Shown in pieces: positions 63,948 to 64,000 of a DNA stretch of 64,000 nucleotides. The translations under genes and the position numbers were made by a program. This DNA is from Fuerstiella sp. GTDB taxonomy: Bacteria; Planctomycetota; Planctomycetia; Planctomycetales; Planctomycetaceae. Position 1 is the first letter of the stretch, and each line of letters opens with the position of its first letter. The notes beneath the pieces are model-generated. The model saw only the letters and a program-made list of their open reading frames with translations, was not told the DNA's origin and made no database searches. Location of the stretch: positions 1 to 64,000 of the forward strand of contig JABABI010000032.1 of NCBI GenBank assembly GCA_014238335.1, written 5' to 3'.

Positions 63948-64000
63948 TTGACAATACCGGCGTCAGATCGCATGCAGACATTAAGACATCGCAGCAACGA

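Overview
The window looks like chromosome from a Planctomycetota bacterium, probably a marine or aquatic Planctomycetaceae-type genome. The evidence is a Planctomycete-type cytochrome/PSD1 protein paired with a DUF1501 protein, a second DUF1501 protein, a secreted subtilase carrying the LEPR-XLL N-terminal motif, a VIT-VWA lipoprotein, dockerin- and cohesin-like proteins beside an ECF sigma factor, many short unrelated transcription units, and intergenic palindromic repeats. GC content appears moderately high. No phage, plasmid or CRISPR locus is visible; the only mobile gene is an integrase-type transposase cut by the left edge.

Layout. 1-1.4 kb: partial transposase and a small membrane protein. 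1.4-6.7 kb: a tetR-MFP-RND efflux operon with a perfect palindromic operator before tetR. 7.0-8.0 kb: a DUF3179 protein whose frame is interrupted by one TGA exactly at the first Cys of its CxxC-like motif. 8.2-10.5 kb: three overlapping genes (formyltransferase, PIG-L deacetylase, sugar-phosphate transferase) likely for a surface glycan. 10.6-14.8 kb: large secreted subtilase. 15.4-18.0 kb: glnS and proC. 18.3-18.9 kb: decayed secretin-domain gene. 19.0-29.2 kb: envelope locus in which an ECF sigma gene (plus strand, followed by PSD1 and DUF1501 genes) is divergent from dockerin, cohesin-like and VIT-VWA genes. 29.3-36 kb: exonuclease, orphan MoxR, DUF1501, KAP-like NTPase and PhyH dioxygenase. 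36-42.7 kb: CzcA/CusB-like metal efflux genes divergent from a TolC-family gene, with a Fur-like box between them. 42.9-48.6 kb: TPR protein, alpha/beta hydrolase, DapA-family enzyme and SMP-30 protein. 48.8-53.7 kb: PLP dehydratase, ApgM phosphoglycerate mutase, PgpA and a siroheme reductase. 53.9-56.1 kb: NtrC/NtrB-type two-component pair. 56.3-59.3 kb: rpsO-pnp. 59.9-63.8 kb: SMP-30 protein, SGNH hydrolase and aminotransferase.

The points most worth following are (i) the DUF3179 in-frame TGA, a candidate selenocysteine site, although no standard SECIS hairpin was found; (ii) the ECF sigma / membrane dockerin / cohesin-like / VIT-VWA locus, which could be a surface-assembly signalling module; (iii) a long hairpin starting two bases after the ECF sigma gene; and (iv) families of palindromic repeats placed at gene 3' ends, especially at convergent junctions. 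Function statements rest on motif recognition by eye; no database search was run.
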